The position numbers were made by a program, and so were the translations under genes. From Lentzea albida (GTDB lineage: Bacteria; Actinomycetota; Actinomycetes; Mycobacteriales; Pseudonocardiaceae), in assembly GCF_900111005.1 (NCBI RefSeq), contig NZ_FOFV01000027.1, positions 1 through 64,000 of the forward strand: 64,000 bases of DNA, read 5' to 3'. Shown here one piece after another: positions 16,891-25,154 of the stretch. Position 1 is the first letter of the stretch, and the number at the start of each line of letters is the position of its first letter. Below the pieces are notes generated by a model. The model was not told the DNA's origin. It was given only the letters and a program-made list of their open reading frames with translations, and searched no databases.

Positions 16891-17223
16891 GTGCCTGTTC
16901 CGCTGTACCAGGCGAAGGCCGAGTTCTTCCGCATGCTCGGCCACCCGGTGCGCATCCGGGTGCTGGAGCTGTTGCAGGACGGTCCGAAAGCGGTGCGCGA
17001 CCTGCTCGCCGAGATCGACGTGGAGGCGTCCAACCTCTCGGCGCAGCTGGCCGTGTTGCGCAGGTCCGGCATCGTGACGGCGACCCGGGAAGGATCGACG
17101 GTGGTGTACGCGCTCGCGGGTGCCGACGTGGCCGACCTGATGAAGGCGGCCAGGCGCATCCTCACCGAGTTGCTGGTCGGGCAGAACGAGTTGCTCGCGC
17201 AGTTGCGCGAGGACTCCGCGTGA
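16891..17223 (+). CDS. ArsR/SmtB-family repressor
   Basis: 110 residues with a winged helix-turn-helix (MLGHPVRIRVLELLQDGPKAV, then LSAQLAVLRRSGIVTATREG and the wing VVYAL). There is no Cys-rich metal site, so the signal may not be a thiophilic metal. The GTG start follows the small gene by 3 bp, and the stop overlaps the transporter start (GTGA). It probably binds the palindrome at 16669. Confidence 0.9.
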   Translation: MPVPLYQAKAEFFRMLGHPVRIRVLELLQDGPKAVRDLLAEIDVEASNLSAQLAVLRRSGIVTATREGSTVVYALAGADVADLMKAARRILTELLVGQNELLAQLREDSA

Positions 17224-18818
17224 GAGCCTTCCTGCCGGCGAAGGCGGACTGGTCGGCCGCCACGCCCAGGGACGTCCTGGCGGGTGTCACCGTCGCGGTG
17301 GTCGCGTTACCCCTGGCACTCGGTTTCGGTGTCGCGTCCGGACTCGGTGCGGCGGCCGGGCTGGTGACGGCGATCGTGGCGGGTGCGTTGGCTGCGGTGT
17401 TCGGGGGGTCGAGCCTGCAGGTGTCCGGGCCCACCGGCGCCATGACCGTCGTGCTCGTCCCGATCGTCGCGAGGTTCGGACCCGGCGGTGTGCTGACGGT
17501 CGGTCTGCTCGCGGGCGTGTTCCTGCTCTGCCTGGCGGTGGCCAGGATCGGGCGCTACATGCGGTACGTGCCCGCGCCGGTGGTCGAGGGCTTCACCATC
17601 GGCATCGCCGCGGTGATCGCGTTGCAGCAGGTCCCCGCGGCTCTCGGCGTGCCGGCTTCCACCGGGCACAACGTGGTGGTGACCGCGGTGCGTGCGGTCG
17701 GGGCCGGCCCCGTGTGGCCCGCCGCACTGCTCGCCGGCGGTGTGGTCGTGGTGATGCTCGTCGGGTCGCGCTGGAAGCCCGCGATCCCGTTCTCGTTGCT
17801 GGCCGTCGCGGTGGGCACGGCGGTGGCGGAGATCTGGTCGTTGCCGGCGGCGAGGATCGGCTCACTGCCGGCGTTGCTGCCCGCACCGTCGCTGTCCTTC
17901 CTGGATCTGGGCGCGTTGTGGACCTTGCTGCCGTCCGCGGTCGCGGTGGCGGCACTCGCCGCACTGGAGAGCTTGCTGTCGGCCACCGTGGCCGATGGCA
18001 TGAGCGTCAACCAGCGGCACAACCCCGACCGCGAGCTCTTCGGGCAAGGTGTCGCGAACGTCGTCACACCGCTGTTCGGCGGCGTGCCCGCCACCGCGGC
18101 GATCGCGAGGACCGCGGTCAACGTCCGGTCGGGCGCGACATCGAGACTGGCGGCCTTGGTGCACGCCGTGACGCTCGCCGTCATCATGCTGGCCGCCGCC
18201 CCCGCGGTCGGGCGAATCCCGTTGGCCGTGCTGGCAGGCGTCCTGATCGCCACCGCGGTGCGCATGGTCGAGGTGGGATCGGTGCGCGTGCTGATGCGCG
18301 CGAACCGCTCCGACGCGGTGGTGCTCGCCCTCACCGCGATCGCGACGCTGGCCCTGGACCTCGTCACCGCCGTGATCGTCGGCATCGCCGTCGCGGGAGC
18401 GCTGGCACTGCGAGCCGTCGCCAGATCCGCGCGGATCGACGTGGAGCCCCTGGAAGCGGGCGACCACACCGAAGAGGAACGGAGGCTGCTCTCCGAGCAC
18501 ATCGTCGCCTACCGGCTGGACGGACCGCTGTTCTTCGCCGCGGCACACCGCTTCCTCCTGGAGCTCACCGAGATCTCGGCGGTCTCCGTGGTGATCCTCC
18601 GCCTTTCGCACGTGTCCACACTGGACGCCACCGGTGTCCTGGTCCTGCGCGACGCCGTCGAGAAGCTGGAACACCGTGGTGTGACCGTCCTGCTTTCCGG
18701 TGTGCGAGAAGGACATCGCCGCCAGCTGGAGGTCCTCGGAGTGCGCACGTTCGCGAGCACGCCCGAAGCCATCGAGCACGCTCGGGACCATCTGCGGCTG
18801 AACGGGACGCTTCCTTGA
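17220..18818 (+). CDS. SulP-family anion transporter with STAS domain
   Basis: 532 residues. About ten to twelve membrane segments fill residues 15-400, including the SulP motif around VFGGSSLQVSGPTGAMTVVL and the later ALESLLSATVADGMS. A cytoplasmic STAS domain (about 430-532) contains VVILRLSHVSTLDATGVLVL. SulP proteins carry sulfate, bicarbonate or other anions, often with cation coupling. The GTG start overlaps the ArsR stop, so the two are translationally coupled and the transporter is likely ArsR-controlled. Confidence 0.9.
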   Translation: MRAFLPAKADWSAATPRDVLAGVTVAVVALPLALGFGVASGLGAAAGLVTAIVAGALAAVFGGSSLQVSGPTGAMTVVLVPIVARFGPGGVLTVGLLAGVFLLCLAVARIGRYMRYVPAPVVEGFTIGIAAVIALQQVPAALGVPASTGHNVVVTAVRAVGAGPVWPAALLAGGVVVVMLVGSRWKPAIPFSLLAVAVGTAVAEIWSLPAARIGSLPALLPAPSLSFLDLGALWTLLPSAVAVAALAALESLLSATVADGMSVNQRHNPDRELFGQGVANVVTPLFGGVPATAAIARTAVNVRSGATSRLAALVHAVTLAVIMLAAAPAVGRIPLAVLAGVLIATAVRMVEVGSVRVLMRANRSDAVVLALTAIATLALDLVTAVIVGIAVAGALALRAVARSARIDVEPLEAGDHTEEERRLLSEHIVAYRLDGPLFFAAAHRFLLELTEISAVSVVILRLSHVSTLDATGVLVLRDAVEKLEHRGVTVLLSGVREGHRRQLEVLGVRTFASTPEAIEHARDHLRLNGTLP

Positions 18819-18840
18819 GAGGTGTGGGAAGGGCATGTGA

Positions 18841-19208
18841 TGCCCCGCCCTGCTGGTCCTCCGCGGTCGCGACGAAATCCTCGACGCCGTCACGCTGTAT
18901 GGCTGACCAACACCGCGACGTCGTCGGCGCGGCTGTACTGGGAAGGGCTCGGCGACCTCGTGGACGGCCGCGAGGTCACGACGCCGACCGCGTTCGGCAT
19001 GTTCCCGAAGGAGATGACCAGCGCCACCCGCCGGGTCTTCGCGAACATCGTCCACCGGGGCGAGCCCGCCCGCGGTGGTCCTCTTCCGGCCTGGGAGCAG
19101 CCGTCGATCTTCGTCGACGACGTCCGCGCGGCCGGCTGCTCCGCGGCGAACGCTGACCGTCCACATGCGACATGTGCGGCGACGAGGCCGTACGTCCAGC
19201 ACCAGTAG
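18841..19208 (+). pseudogene. epoxide hydrolase C-terminal remnant, frameshifted
   Basis: One frame reads GRDEILDAVTLY up to 18900, and another then continues WLTNTATSSARLYWE ... FPKEMTSATRRVFANIVHRGEP and PLPAWEQPSIFVDDVRA. Together these give the C-terminal third of an epoxide hydrolase, and one missing base near 18900 breaks the frame. The N-terminal nucleophile domain is absent. The general catalytic His region is weakly kept (HRGEP). The gene is clearly inactive. Confidence 0.7.
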
Positions 19209-19253
19209 AAGAACTGCACGATTACTGAACAATGGGCGAGAAATGGTGTTTCG

Positions 19254-19259
19254 TACAAT
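19254..19259 (+). promoter_or_regulatory. possible -10 element for the oxoamine synthase operon
   Basis: TACAAT stands in an unusually AT-rich 110-bp leader (19209-19321) directly ahead of the three-gene operon. No good -35 box lies at 17 bp, so the assignment is weak. Confidence 0.3.
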
Positions 19260-19321
19260 AGCTTCGGTTTCGTCAGTCGTGGGGGACTCTTAGCAGAGCG
19301 ACGAACCAGGAGTGTTCGGCC

Positions 19322-20563
19322 ATGGGCGATACCGCCACCATCGGAGGCGCCTCGAGCCTCGTTCGTGAACCCGTCGTCGATGCTTTCGCCGATCTGCGGG
19401 CACCGCGCCGCGCGGACCAGGCACGTGCTCTGGGCCTGTACCCGTACTTCAAGGCAATGGCCCGCCACGGCGGCGGCACCGTGGTCGTGGACGGCGAGCA
19501 GTACGTCCTCACCGGATCCAACGACTACCTGGGGCTCACCCAGGACGCACGGGTGCGCCAGGCCGCGCGTGCCGCCGTGGACGAGTTCGGCATGTCCGCC
19601 TCGGGATCGCGTTTCCTGACCGGCACCCTCGAGCTCCACGAGACCCTCGAGGCCGAGCTGGCGGACTTCGTCGGGAAGGAGTCCGCTCTCGTCTTCAGCG
19701 CCGGCTTCCTCGGGACCGCCGCGGCCGTGGCGACGCTGGGCGGGCGCCACAACGTCCTGTACTTCGACGACCAGAACCACGCGAGCATGATCGACGGCGC
19801 GCGGATGGCGGCGAACCGTCCACGACGGTTCGAGCACAACGACGCCGCCGATCTCGAGCGGCTCCTCAAGGAGGACGAGGGCCTGCCGGGTGGGCGCATC
19901 GTCTACACCGAGGGCATCTTCTCGATGTCCGGCCACATCGGCGCGATCCCCGAGGTCGTGGAGGTCGCCAGGCGGTACGGCGCGCGGGTGGTGTGCGACG
20001 ACGCGCACGCGACCGGTGTGCTCGGGCCGCGCGGCGAGGGGTCGCACGCGCACTTCGACCTCGTTGACGACGTCGACGTCGTGGCGGGCACCTTCTCGAA
20101 GGCGCTGGCGTCCGTCGGCGGGTTCCTCGCGGGCACGGCCGACGTCATCGACTACATCAGGCACACCGCACGGCCGTTCATCTTCAGCACCGCCCTGCCC
20201 GCCCCCAACATCGCCGCGAGTCTCGAGGCGCTGCGCATCATCCGCTCCGAGCCCGAGCACCGCGAGCAGATGTGGTCGAAGGTCGACTTCATGCGCCAGA
20301 ACCTCCTGGACCTGGGCTTCGACCTGCTCGGCTCCGACAGCCCGATCGTCCCCGTGCTGGTCGGGGACGAGAGCACCGCTCTCCAGTTCTGGCGCGGGTT
20401 GTGGGAGGAGAAGGTCTTCGCCACGCCGGCCCTTCCCCCGGCCGTGGCCCAGGGACGGAGCCTCATCCGCACCAGTTTCAACACCGCGCACAGGCTCGAG
20501 CACCTGGAGCGCGTGCTGGAGGCGTTCGAGAAGGTGGGCCGTGCGCTGAGGGTGATTTCGTGA
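19322..20563 (+). CDS. PLP-dependent alpha-oxoamine synthase
   Basis: 413 residues, full length for the family (KBL, BioF, ALAS, SPT and PKS-associated members). PLP contacts are visible: His153 in DDQNHAS, Asp227 and His229 in CDDAHATG, and Lys260 in GTFSKAL as the Schiff-base lysine. The enzyme condenses an amino acid with an acyl thioester, losing CO2, to give a 2-amino ketone. The acyl donor could be acyl-CoA or acyl-ACP; the substrate is not predictable. It is unlikely to be BioF, because no biotin genes are near and the partners are a P450 and a glycosyltransferase. AGGAG precedes ATG 19322, and the stop overlaps the P450 start (GTGA). Confidence 0.85.
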   Translation: MGDTATIGGASSLVREPVVDAFADLRAPRRADQARALGLYPYFKAMARHGGGTVVVDGEQYVLTGSNDYLGLTQDARVRQAARAAVDEFGMSASGSRFLTGTLELHETLEAELADFVGKESALVFSAGFLGTAAAVATLGGRHNVLYFDDQNHASMIDGARMAANRPRRFEHNDAADLERLLKEDEGLPGGRIVYTEGIFSMSGHIGAIPEVVEVARRYGARVVCDDAHATGVLGPRGEGSHAHFDLVDDVDVVAGTFSKALASVGGFLAGTADVIDYIRHTARPFIFSTALPAPNIAASLEALRIIRSEPEHREQMWSKVDFMRQNLLDLGFDLLGSDSPIVPVLVGDESTALQFWRGLWEEKVFATPALPPAVAQGRSLIRTSFNTAHRLEHLERVLEAFEKVGRALRVIS

Positions 20564-21978
20564 CGCACGAGCAGGAGACGCGCCGCCTGTCGATCGGCAC
20601 GGTGCCGGTGCCGCGCTGGCTGGAGACGCGGGCGTTGCGCGGCGGGGCCGCGCGGACCAGGCACCTGGCCGAACCGCCGCCGGGTTCGGGCCTGCGGGCC
20701 GTGCCCGGTGATGCCGGTCTTCCCCTGGTCGGTCACGGGCTCGAGTGGATGCGCTACGGCCCGCGGTTCGAACGCGCCAGGGTGACGCGGTACGGACCGG
20801 TGTCGTGGATGAAGGCGTTCGGCGTGAAGATGGCCGTGGTCGGGGGAGCCGACGCCACCCAGGCCGTGCTCACCAACAAGGACAAGGCGTTCTCGCAGGC
20901 CGGGTGGAACCTCTTCCTCGACCCGTTCTTCAAGCGCGGCCTGCTGATGCTCGACGACGAACACCTGCAGCACCGGCGGATCATGCAGCAGGCCTTCACC
21001 CGCCCCCGGCTCGCCGGCTACGCGGAGGTCGCCGGACGGGTCGTCCGCGCGGGACTCGCCGACCTGCCGGACCGTTTCACCGTCCACCCGGCGATGGCCC
21101 GGCTCACCATGGGCATCGGGTCGCAGGTGTTCATGGCGAGCTCCATCGACACGAACGAGCCGGTGCTGCGCGCGTTCCGGGCCGCGGTCGACGGCACCAC
21201 CGCACTGGCGCGGTTCTCCGTGCCGGGCGGCAAGTGGCAGGCGGGATCGCGGGGCAGGAGGAAGCTCGAGGAGTACTTCACGGCCGCTCTGCCCGGAAAG
21301 CGGAACAGCGCCGGCAACGATCTTTTCTCGGTGCTGGCCTCGGCGCAGGACGAGGACGGCCAGCGGTTCACCGACACCGAGGTCGTCGACCACATGATCT
21401 TCCTGATGGTGGCCGCGCTCGACACCTCGGCCACCACGGCGACGGCGGCGATGTACCACCTGGCCCGCCGGCCGGAGTGGCAGGAACGGGCCCGCGCCGA
21501 GTCGGTCGCCCTGGGACCGGCGCCGGACCTCGACGGCCTCGACCGGCTGACCACGCTCGACCTGGTGGTCAAGGAGTCGCTGCGCCTGGTCGCGCCCGTG
21601 CCCACCTTCGTGCGCAGGACGGTCCGCGACGTCGACCTCACGGGCTACCACGTGCCCGCCGGCACGACCACGATCGTCATGCCCGCGGCCAACCACTACG
21701 ACCCGGCGTACTGGCACGACCCCGACGCGTTCGACCCGGACCGGTTCGCTGAACCGCGCCGGGAGGACCGGGCGCACCGGTTCGCGTTCGTGCCCTTCGG
21801 CGGTGGCGCGCACAAGTGCATCGGGATGGTGCTGGGCTTCCTGGAGGTCAAAACGATCCTGCACGAGTTGTTGCTGCGCCACCGGTGGCGGCTGCCGGAG
21901 GGCTACCGGATGCGGTGGGACTGGTCGAACACCCCGTCCCCGGCGGGGGGTCTCCCCGTCCACCTCGACCGGATCTGA
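20560..21978 (+). CDS. cytochrome P450
   Basis: 472 residues, soluble, with a GTG start overlapping the upstream stop. The heme loop FVPFGGGAHKCIG carries the axial Cys. The I-helix ALDTSATT has the oxygen-activating Asp-Thr, and the K-helix has ESLRL. An N-terminal extension of about 40 residues (RRLSIGTVPVPRWLE) precedes the usual fold. The I-helix variant AALDTSATT is acceptable. Coupled translation makes it a tailoring partner of the oxoamine synthase product; no ferredoxin gene is adjacent. Confidence 0.9.
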   Translation: MTHEQETRRLSIGTVPVPRWLETRALRGGAARTRHLAEPPPGSGLRAVPGDAGLPLVGHGLEWMRYGPRFERARVTRYGPVSWMKAFGVKMAVVGGADATQAVLTNKDKAFSQAGWNLFLDPFFKRGLLMLDDEHLQHRRIMQQAFTRPRLAGYAEVAGRVVRAGLADLPDRFTVHPAMARLTMGIGSQVFMASSIDTNEPVLRAFRAAVDGTTALARFSVPGGKWQAGSRGRRKLEEYFTAALPGKRNSAGNDLFSVLASAQDEDGQRFTDTEVVDHMIFLMVAALDTSATTATAAMYHLARRPEWQERARAESVALGPAPDLDGLDRLTTLDLVVKESLRLVAPVPTFVRRTVRDVDLTGYHVPAGTTTIVMPAANHYDPAYWHDPDAFDPDRFAEPRREDRAHRFAFVPFGGGAHKCIGMVLGFLEVKTILHELLLRHRWRLPEGYRMRWDWSNTPSPAGGLPVHLDRI

Positions 21979-22030
21979 AGCGTCCTTTGTGGACCGAAAG
22001 CCGAAGTGCGGCACTGCGAAGGAGATTTCG

Positions 22031-23308
22031 ATGAGGGTAGCGATCCTCGCGCACGGTTCGCGGGGAGACATCCAGCCGATGGTGGCGCTCGGCTACGAAC
22101 TGCGGCGCCGCGGGCACTCGGTCGTGATGACGGTGAACGAGAACCTCGCCGAGTGGGCCGCACGTTCGGGCATAGACGTCGTCCCGATGAAGCCCGACCT
22201 GAGCGCGATCATGAGCTCGGACGCGGGGCGCGACAACATGGCCCGCGGTAAGGTGTACGCGTTCCTCAAGGCGATGACCCTCGAGGAACGCGAGGCGAAC
22301 CGGTCGATCATCGACGCGTGCGTCACCGCGGCCGAAGGCGCAGACCTGGTGCTCTCGACGATCACGACCGTCTACCGCGGTGAGTGCCTCGCGAAGGCAC
22401 TCGGCGTGCCGCACCGCACGTCCAGTCTCTATCCGGTCCTCGACGCGGGCAATCACGCGAGCTTCCTCTCGCCGGTCCGCGACCTGCGGCTGCGCCGGCT
22501 GAACTGGGCCAGCTGGCGCCTGCTGGACCTCGCCTTCTGGTACGAGAACAGGCCGAACATCGACGAGATGTGCGACGTGCTCGGCATCGAGAGGTATCGG
22601 CGCGCCCCGCGTGTGGAACTGATCCCGTCCGTGGCGATGTTCAGCGGCGACGTCGCGTCGAGGCCGGCGGAATGGCACGAGCGGCACGAGATCGTCGGGT
22701 GGCAGGCGCTGTCCGCCGACCTGCGGGCCCGGCTCGGTGACACCGTGCCGGAATCGCTGGACGCCTGGCTGGACGCCGGCAGCGCTCCGATCTTCTTCGG
22801 CTTCGGCTCGACACCGGTGGCCGACCCCCGGGCCATGTTGAGCACCATCGCCGAGCTGACGCGAGAACGGGGCCTGCGAGGGCTGATCTGCGCCGGCTGG
22901 AGCGACTTCGGCGCCGACGGCGCCGAGCTACCGGACCACCTGCACCTCGTGAACAACGTCGACTTCGACGCGGTGCTGCCGCGCTGCCGGGCCGCCGTGC
23001 ACCACGGCGGGTCGGGCACGACCGCGTCCGTCCTGCGCGCGGGCCTGCCGTCCGTCATCGCCGGAATGCTCGCCGACCAGGCCTACTGGGCGTGGCGCGT
23101 CGAGCAGCTCGGCGCCGGTGTGCGCCTGCCGTTCCACAAGATCACGGCCGACCGGCTCGGTGCCGCCGTGGACGCGGCGCTGGCCTGCGCCGCCCAGGCG
23201 AAGGAACTCGGCTCGCGGGTCGCGGCGAACACCGTGCAGACCGACGCCGCGGACGTCGTCGAGCGCTGGGCCGCGGAGCTGGGCATCCAGCCGGTGGTGC
23301 ACAGCTGA
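22031..23308 (+). CDS. GT-B family glycosyltransferase (GT1-like)
   Basis: 425 residues. The N-terminus MRVAILAHGSRGDIQPMVALG matches MGT/UGT enzymes, and the C-terminal domain has the nucleotide-sugar loop HHGGSGTTASVLRAGLP and a final donor-site region (MLADQAYWAWRVEQLGAGVRL). It transfers a sugar from an NDP-sugar to a small-molecule acceptor. AAGGAG lies 6 bases before ATG 22031, 52 bp after the P450. No sugar-biosynthesis genes are in the window, so a common NDP-sugar is likely. Confidence 0.9.
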   Translation: MRVAILAHGSRGDIQPMVALGYELRRRGHSVVMTVNENLAEWAARSGIDVVPMKPDLSAIMSSDAGRDNMARGKVYAFLKAMTLEEREANRSIIDACVTAAEGADLVLSTITTVYRGECLAKALGVPHRTSSLYPVLDAGNHASFLSPVRDLRLRRLNWASWRLLDLAFWYENRPNIDEMCDVLGIERYRRAPRVELIPSVAMFSGDVASRPAEWHERHEIVGWQALSADLRARLGDTVPESLDAWLDAGSAPIFFGFGSTPVADPRAMLSTIAELTRERGLRGLICAGWSDFGADGAELPDHLHLVNNVDFDAVLPRCRAAVHHGGSGTTASVLRAGLPSVIAGMLADQAYWAWRVEQLGAGVRLPFHKITADRLGAAVDAALACAAQAKELGSRVAANTVQTDAADVVERWAAELGIQPVVHS

Positions 23309-23365
23309 CGGGTGCGTTGCACAACGCTGATGGGCCGCCTGCGGGAGATCTCCCGAGAACCCTGT

Positions 23366-23674
23366 TCACGAGCCGTTCGGCTCACCGAAGCGCTTCGCGA
23401 GGCCGAGGAACTGCTGGGACAACGAGCCCGCTCGGGTCAGCAGCTCCTCGTACTCGTCGAGCAGCCGCGCCGCGTGCGGGTCGGCGCTCACGTCGGGCGC
23501 CGTCCGCACTCGCCTGGCCACGTTCATCCCGTGGAACGCGAGCATCACCATCACCTCGCTGAGGACGTCGACCTCGCTCCCGGCCGCGGGCTCGTCACCC
23601 GAGTCGTGGTCGGGCAGCTCCAGCAGCGCTTCGCGGAGCCTGCGCCGTCCTTCCGGTGTGATCGGTGCGTTCAT
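23366..23674 (-). CDS. hypothetical protein, 102 aa
   Basis: A small helical, acidic protein (MNAPITPEGRRRLREALLEL...) with no signal, membrane segment or recognised domain. The ATG at 23674 has GGGGAT before it; an upstream GTG/ATG extension (MEHTTTGDP) is possible but not needed. It converges with the glycosyltransferase gene. Confidence 0.55.
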   Translation of the reverse strand: MNAPITPEGRRRLREALLELPDHDSGDEPAAGSEVDVLSEVMVMLAFHGMNVARRVRTAPDVSADPHAARLLDEYEELLTRAGSLSQQFLGLAKRFGEPNGS

Positions 23675-23708
23675 CGGATCCCCAGTTGTCGTGTGTTCCA
23701 CCGCGAGG

Positions 23709-23981
23709 TTAGTCGTGCTCAGCGGTCCTCAAGCCGGGATCCTTCGCGTGGTCGGTGGAGCCGGGGGCCGACGAGGTCATGTCCTGGTGACCGATGACGG
23801 TCAGGAACCGGAGCTGGTCGGCGGCTTCGCTGTCGGGGGCAGCGGTGAAGACGACGATGCGCAGGTCCGCGCCGCGGAGTGAGAGCACGTCGCAGGTGAT
23901 GAACCCGCCGAGCACGAGCGTTCCGACGACGGCTCCGGTGATGGGGCCGATCAGGGCGCGCAACAGGTCTGCAAGGGCCAC
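23709..23981 (-). CDS. possible small membrane protein, 90 aa
   Basis: Starts at GTG 23981 with an AGGA before it. One hydrophobic helix (about residues 10-32, IGPITGAVVGTLVLGGF) is followed by a hydrophilic tail. Codon use is acceptable. No family is recognised, and it could be spurious. Confidence 0.4.
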   Translation of the reverse strand: MALADLLRALIGPITGAVVGTLVLGGFITCDVLSLRGADLRIVVFTAAPDSEAADQLRFLTVIGHQDMTSSAPGSTDHAKDPGLRTAEHD

Positions 23982-24171
23982 GTCCGTCCTGTCGGCGCTC
24001 GGACTTGTGGTGCTACGCGAGCATCGCCGACTTCACTCGTTCGGCTCCTTTTGACCAGCGCGGGTTCGGGCAGAAGACCAGGTCGGCGCACCGCTCCGCT
24101 CCGGTGGCGCGGCGGGGGTCCGGAGCCTGGGACACTGGACCTCCGACCACCCGCTAGACCAGGAGTGCACT

Positions 24172-25101
24172 TTGCAGCAGGGAACCGTCCGCTGGTACGA
24201 CCTCGAGCGCGGCTTCGGCTTCCTCGCCCCCGACGACGGCAGCGACGACATCTTCGTGCACGTCTCGCAGGTGCAGGGCGAGGGTGCGGCCCGGGCGCTG
24301 CGCGAGGGGCAGACGGTGGAGTTCGAGACCGGTGAGGGACCCCGCGGTCCGCAGGCGCTGCGCGTCGCCGTCACCGGGGACGCCTCGCCCGCCGCGACCC
24401 TGGGCGTGCTCGCCACCGTCTCCTGGTACGAGCCGGCCAAGGGCTACGGGTTCGCCGCGCCGGACGGCGGGGGTGCGGAGGTGTTCGTGCACTCGTCCGC
24501 CATCGTCACCGGGGGCGTTCTCGCGGCCGGGCAGCGGGTGGCCTTCGTCGTCGTCGCGGGGGAGAAGGGGCCGCAGGCCCAGCACGTGGTGCCGCTGAGC
24601 TTCGACGCCGGGGTCGGCCGGGCCCCTCTGGTCGCGCCCGGCGACGGCGCCGACGGCTCCGTGCTGTGGTTCGACGAGGAGAAGGCGTTCGGTTTCGTGG
24701 CCGCCGACGACGGGGTGGGCGACGTCTTCCTGCACGTGCGTGCCCTGGTCGACGACCGGTATCTGCCGGTCGAGGGTGACCGGGTCTCGTTCACCACGGT
24801 CACCGTGGATCAGGGGCGGCAGGCGCGTGAGGTGCGGTTCGTGGCCGCCGGCGAGCCGGTGGAGGCGCCCAGCCAGCCCCGTCCGGCTGCCCGGTCGGCA
24901 GCCCGTGCCGGCGACGGCGTGGTGGCGCGCTACGACGCCGACCGCGGCTTCGGTTTCATCACCCCCGACGCGGGCGGGCCGGACCTCTTCGTGCACGTCT
25001 CGGTGGTCTCCGGCGAGCCCCTGGTGGCCGGTGAGCGGGTGCGCTTCCGCATCCGGCAGAGCGACCGGGGCCCGCAGGCCGACGCCGTCGAGCGCGCCTG
25101 A
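24172..25101 (+). CDS. protein of four tandem cold-shock-like domains
   Basis: 309 residues built from four consecutive CSD repeats at about 1-66, 78-140, 158-222 and 243-309. Each has the RNP1-like core: RGFGFLAPDD, KGYGFAAPDG, KAFGFVAADD, RGFGFITPDA. RNP2-like versions follow in DIFVHVS, EVFVHSS, DVFLHVR and DLFVHVS. Each ends in GPQA or RQA. Canonical bacterial CspA proteins have one domain of about 67 residues, so a four-domain form is unusual and suggests cooperative binding to single-stranded RNA or DNA. It begins at TTG 24172, where AGGAG lies 6 bases upstream, which fixes the start. It is monocistronic. Confidence 0.9.
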   Translation: MQQGTVRWYDLERGFGFLAPDDGSDDIFVHVSQVQGEGAARALREGQTVEFETGEGPRGPQALRVAVTGDASPAATLGVLATVSWYEPAKGYGFAAPDGGGAEVFVHSSAIVTGGVLAAGQRVAFVVVAGEKGPQAQHVVPLSFDAGVGRAPLVAPGDGADGSVLWFDEEKAFGFVAADDGVGDVFLHVRALVDDRYLPVEGDRVSFTTVTVDQGRQAREVRFVAAGEPVEAPSQPRPAARSAARAGDGVVARYDADRGFGFITPDAGGPDLFVHVSVVSGEPLVAGERVRFRIRQSDRGPQADAVERA

Positions 25102-25154
25102 CCGTCCGGGACGGCCGGTGGCCGGAGGTCGGCTCAGCCAAGTAGCGTCGGCCT

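Noticed and set aside
19322-20563. The oxoamine synthase as BioF of biotin synthesis
   Set aside because: No bio genes are nearby; its partners are a P450 and glycosyltransferase, and coupling is by overlap.
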